Below are positions 6,088 to 8,044 of a DNA stretch of 8,044 nt, piece after piece. Position 1 is the first letter of the stretch; each line of letters starts with the position of its first letter. The notes below the pieces were generated by a model. That model made no database searches. It was not told the DNA's origin and was given only the letters and a program-made list of their open reading frames with translations. The stretch is from Treponema sp. (GTDB lineage Bacteria > Spirochaetota > Spirochaetia > Treponematales > Breznakiellaceae). Both the position numbers and the translations under genes were made by a program. Location of the stretch: NCBI GenBank assembly GCA_009784995.1, contig WQXE01000084.1, positions 1 through 8,044 of the forward strand. The letters run 5' to 3'.

Positions 6088-7818
6088 TCATTCAAATCTA
6101 AGGCTGTCTGTTATTGGTTTTTTAATCGCTTTTTTTGTCGGGAAAAACGCCATACATGACGCTAAAAGTGTCGCGATTATTCCTGAACCAATTATTACCG
6201 GAATATTCCATGAACTGCGGAAAACAGCAGTTGTTCTAAAACCTATTCCTCCGCTTAATAAATCACCCATTTGGCTGAAATCCCATCCGGTTTCCACCAT
6301 CGGATAATTAATAATACATCCAAGAATAATTCCGCATACTGAACCGATAAATCCTAAAAAGCCGGCTTCCAGCATGTAGGTCATAATCATTTGTTTGTCT
6401 GTCATTCCTAACGCGCGCATCATTCCAATTTCCTTAGTTCGTTCCAGTATCGCCAAAAGAATTGTGTTAGAAATTCCCAGGAATGAAAGTAAAAGTAATA
6501 AAAAAGATAAAACCTGAGGAGCGCCTGTCTGCAGCGCTTCATAACCTAGGTAATCTTTCATTTGATCCTGCCATGTATATACGCCAAGATTATCAGGCAT
6601 TATTAATCCCATTGATTCTAAACCTCTTTTTAAAGCGGCGGTGATTACAACTGAACTTTCGCTTTTCCCCGGAAGTCTGGAATCCGGTTTGCCTTTTTCT
6701 CTTATAATTAAATCTGTTATCGCTCCTTCTAAAGCCATACCCGCGTCGTCTTGTAATACATCAAGCGGAATATATGCCGTATTTCCGTTTGGAAGAGGAG
6801 CGGGTGAGTTTATTACGCCGACAACTACCGCGTCCAAAAGCTGGTTAACATGGCGAACAGCTCCCGCGTATCCCGCGCGAATCATCGCGTCTAATACTAA
6901 CGCCAGTTTTTGTTCATCTTCTTCTACAAGGAAATATGTATCCAAAAAATCTATATGTTCATAAGCGTTTTCAACTAACATTATGTCTTCACTGCGAAGA
7001 GCCGGTATAAGTTCGCCTTTCCATCGATCTTCCCGAATCATTTCAGGAACAGCTTTGATATCAATTACAGCGTTTATACGCACATCATTTCTTCCTGATA
7101 CGATTATCATATCCCAGAATCTGTCAAGATCGCCTTGAGAAGTATTTCTTTTTAATATCAAACGTTCATTTCCTTCTGTTATTTTTTCTTCAACAGTAAA
7201 TAAAACATTTGATACAGGAGCTTCATCATAAAGCGAGCGGATAAAATTTCCATCCTGTGTATTTAACGCGACAGATTCTATAAGTTCTTCCAGTTCCAAT
7301 CTTAAAATACGCGTTGGTATTCCGATTCTCAGTTTTTCCGCCGCGAATATCCCAAGCGCGATTTCAAACTTGCCGTTTTGCACATAACGGCCAAAATCGA
7401 CATAAGGCACATATCTTAAAACTTCATCTTCAGCTGCCGGATCTACTCCGTAGAAAATTATCGGAGCGGAGCCGGATTTTGAAGATAAAGTTCCCGCGAA
7501 TGTAAATCGAGGCGCGCTTACATAACCTTCACTGGAAAGAGCTTGTCTGTACACTTCCCAATCCATAAAGTTTTCATAACTTGGCATTTCGTCTATTCTG
7601 TCAAAATACAGATTTGTCATAAGTTTCGCGGCGCCGATTTCGAAGTTTACTATATTTCTTCGGGATTCAATTGCCATACCGCCAAGCCAGCTGGTAAGAA
7701 AAATATAAACAGCTACGCTTACCATGATCGCAAGCGAAGTAAGAATAGTTTTAACTTTGTGCCGCGCTAAATTGCGAAGCGCCAGTTTTTTTAACTCCCA
7801 TATACCCATTAATTTCAT
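6088..7818 (-). CDS. ABC transporter permease, FtsX/MacB/LolCE type (larger subunit)
   Basis: Second inner membrane permease of the same transporter. The order is an N-terminal amphipathic helix with LALRNLARHKVK (12-23), TM1 about 25-45, a long periplasmic domain about 46-433, TM2 about 434-456, TM3 about 483-505, TM4 about 540-560 and a basic C-terminal tail. The coupling segment ERTKEIGMMRALGMT (459-473) closely parallels that of the shorter permease, so the two are paralogues. The periplasmic part is about 390 residues against about 230 in its partner, and the total of 576 exceeds the roughly 400-420 usual for LolC/LolE. The extra mass may form a subdomain that contacts the carrier or cargo. 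Start 7818 has AGG 5 nt upstream within GGATAGG; an in-frame ATG at 7809 is less well placed. It lies 6 nt after the ATPase stop. Confidence 0.9.
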   Translation of the reverse strand: MKLMGIWELKKLALRNLARHKVKTILTSLAIMVSVAVYIFLTSWLGGMAIESRRNIVNFEIGAAKLMTNLYFDRIDEMPSYENFMDWEVYRQALSSEGYVSAPRFTFAGTLSSKSGSAPIIFYGVDPAAEDEVLRYVPYVDFGRYVQNGKFEIALGIFAAEKLRIGIPTRILRLELEELIESVALNTQDGNFIRSLYDEAPVSNVLFTVEEKITEGNERLILKRNTSQGDLDRFWDMIIVSGRNDVRINAVIDIKAVPEMIREDRWKGELIPALRSEDIMLVENAYEHIDFLDTYFLVEEDEQKLALVLDAMIRAGYAGAVRHVNQLLDAVVVGVINSPAPLPNGNTAYIPLDVLQDDAGMALEGAITDLIIREKGKPDSRLPGKSESSVVITAALKRGLESMGLIMPDNLGVYTWQDQMKDYLGYEALQTGAPQVLSFLLLLLSFLGISNTILLAILERTKEIGMMRALGMTDKQMIMTYMLEAGFLGFIGSVCGIILGCIINYPMVETGWDFSQMGDLLSGGIGFRTTAVFRSSWNIPVIIGSGIIATLLASCMAFFPTKKAIKKPITDSLRFE

Positions 7819-7823
7819 AATAA

Positions 7824-7830
7824 CCTATCC
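7824..7830 (-). promoter_or_regulatory. Ribosome binding site of the larger permease, overlapping the ATPase stop
   Basis: GGATAGG on the minus strand, 5 nt before ATG 7818. It covers the TAG stop of the ATPase gene (7825-7827), an arrangement that suggests translational coupling between ATPase and permease. Confidence 0.6.
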
Positions 7831-8044
7831 TTTTACTTCGTCGGACTCAATCTGTCCGTCACGAATACGCACAAGGCGGCGGGCATAATCCATAACCATT
7901 TGATCGTGCGTAGAAAAAATAAAAGTCGTCTTCTCGGACTTGTTCAGTTCCAGCATGAGCTCAAGTATTTCACGGCCTATTTTTGAATCGAGGTTCGCGG
8001 TAGGCTCGTCCGCCAAAATTAGCGTTGGCTTTTTTACAAGAGCA
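7825..8044 (-). CDS. ABC transporter ATPase, LolD/MacB type (C-terminal part; 5' end outside window)
   Basis: Nucleotide-binding subunit that powers the two permeases encoded downstream. The frame is open to the right edge, and the 72 visible residues begin ALVKKPTLILADEPTANLD. This contains the Walker B (LILAD followed by catalytic Glu) and the D-loop (ANLD). The switch His is in FSTHD (about residue 46 of the visible part), and the end VRIRDGQIESDEVKG is the usual C-terminus of this subfamily. A TTG at 8014-8016 could be mistaken for a start, but it encodes the Leu inside Walker B. The Walker A, Q-loop and LSGGQ signature lie beyond the edge. DEPTANLD and the adjacent FtsX-type permeases place it in the LolD/MacB group rather than among importer ATPases. 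Confidence 0.93.
   Translation of the reverse strand, partial: ALVKKPTLILADEPTANLDSKIGREILELMLELNKSEKTTFIFSTHDQMVMDYARRLVRIRDGQIESDEVKG

Noticed and set aside
6641..6964. 107-codon plus-strand open frame inside the larger permease
   Set aside because: It is fully antisense to a well-supported gene, and its translation shows no domain, signal peptide or family resemblance.
8014..8016. TTG as a start codon of a 63-residue protein
   Set aside because: It is the Leu codon within the Walker B motif of a longer ABC ATPase that runs off the window.

Overview
The window looks like chromosomal DNA of a spirochaete, most likely of the Treponema lineage. The DNA is AT-rich but full of CGCG. It carries a divergent sigma-factor-like protein of a type I associate with treponemes. 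It also has a diderm envelope-transport operon whose predicted outer membrane protein ends in Phe. The lineage is inferred from protein style, because no rRNA or other marker is present.

Left part (1-1783, + strand): the 3' portion of a DHH/DHHA1 phosphoesterase of the NrnA type (nanoRNase/pAp phosphatase) is followed, after a 93-bp AT-rich gap with a perfect 16-bp palindrome, by a 286-residue protein. That protein has a sigma-region-2-like N-terminal half and a C-terminal helix-turn-helix resembling sigma region 4. It converges on the next gene with only 8 bp between the stop codons.

Middle (1792-2796, - strand): galM, aldose 1-epimerase, with all the expected catalytic residues. It has no Shine-Dalgarno, and a perfect TATAAT sits 6 nt before its ATG, so the mRNA may be leaderless.

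Right part (2843-8044, - strand, read right to left): a tightly spaced operon. In transcription order it encodes the C-terminal end of a LolD/MacB-type ABC ATPase, a 576-residue FtsX/MacB-type permease, a second permease of about 421 residues, a secreted LolA-fold protein of the 'outer membrane lipoprotein-sorting' family (PF17131-like), and a predicted outer membrane beta-barrel. Gaps are 6, 15, 25 and 109 nt, and the first four junctions each carry a good Shine-Dalgarno. The 109-nt gap before the barrel gene holds a 23-nt-arm inverted repeat built from 8-nt CACGGAG-like units. Together the proteins could form a path from inner membrane ABC transporter through a periplasmic carrier to an outer membrane barrel. 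The cargo (lipoprotein, lipid or other amphiphile) cannot be read from the sequence.

No tRNA, rRNA, CRISPR array, insertion sequence or integrase was seen, and no gene-free stretch exceeds 300 bases. The operon promoter lies beyond the right edge.
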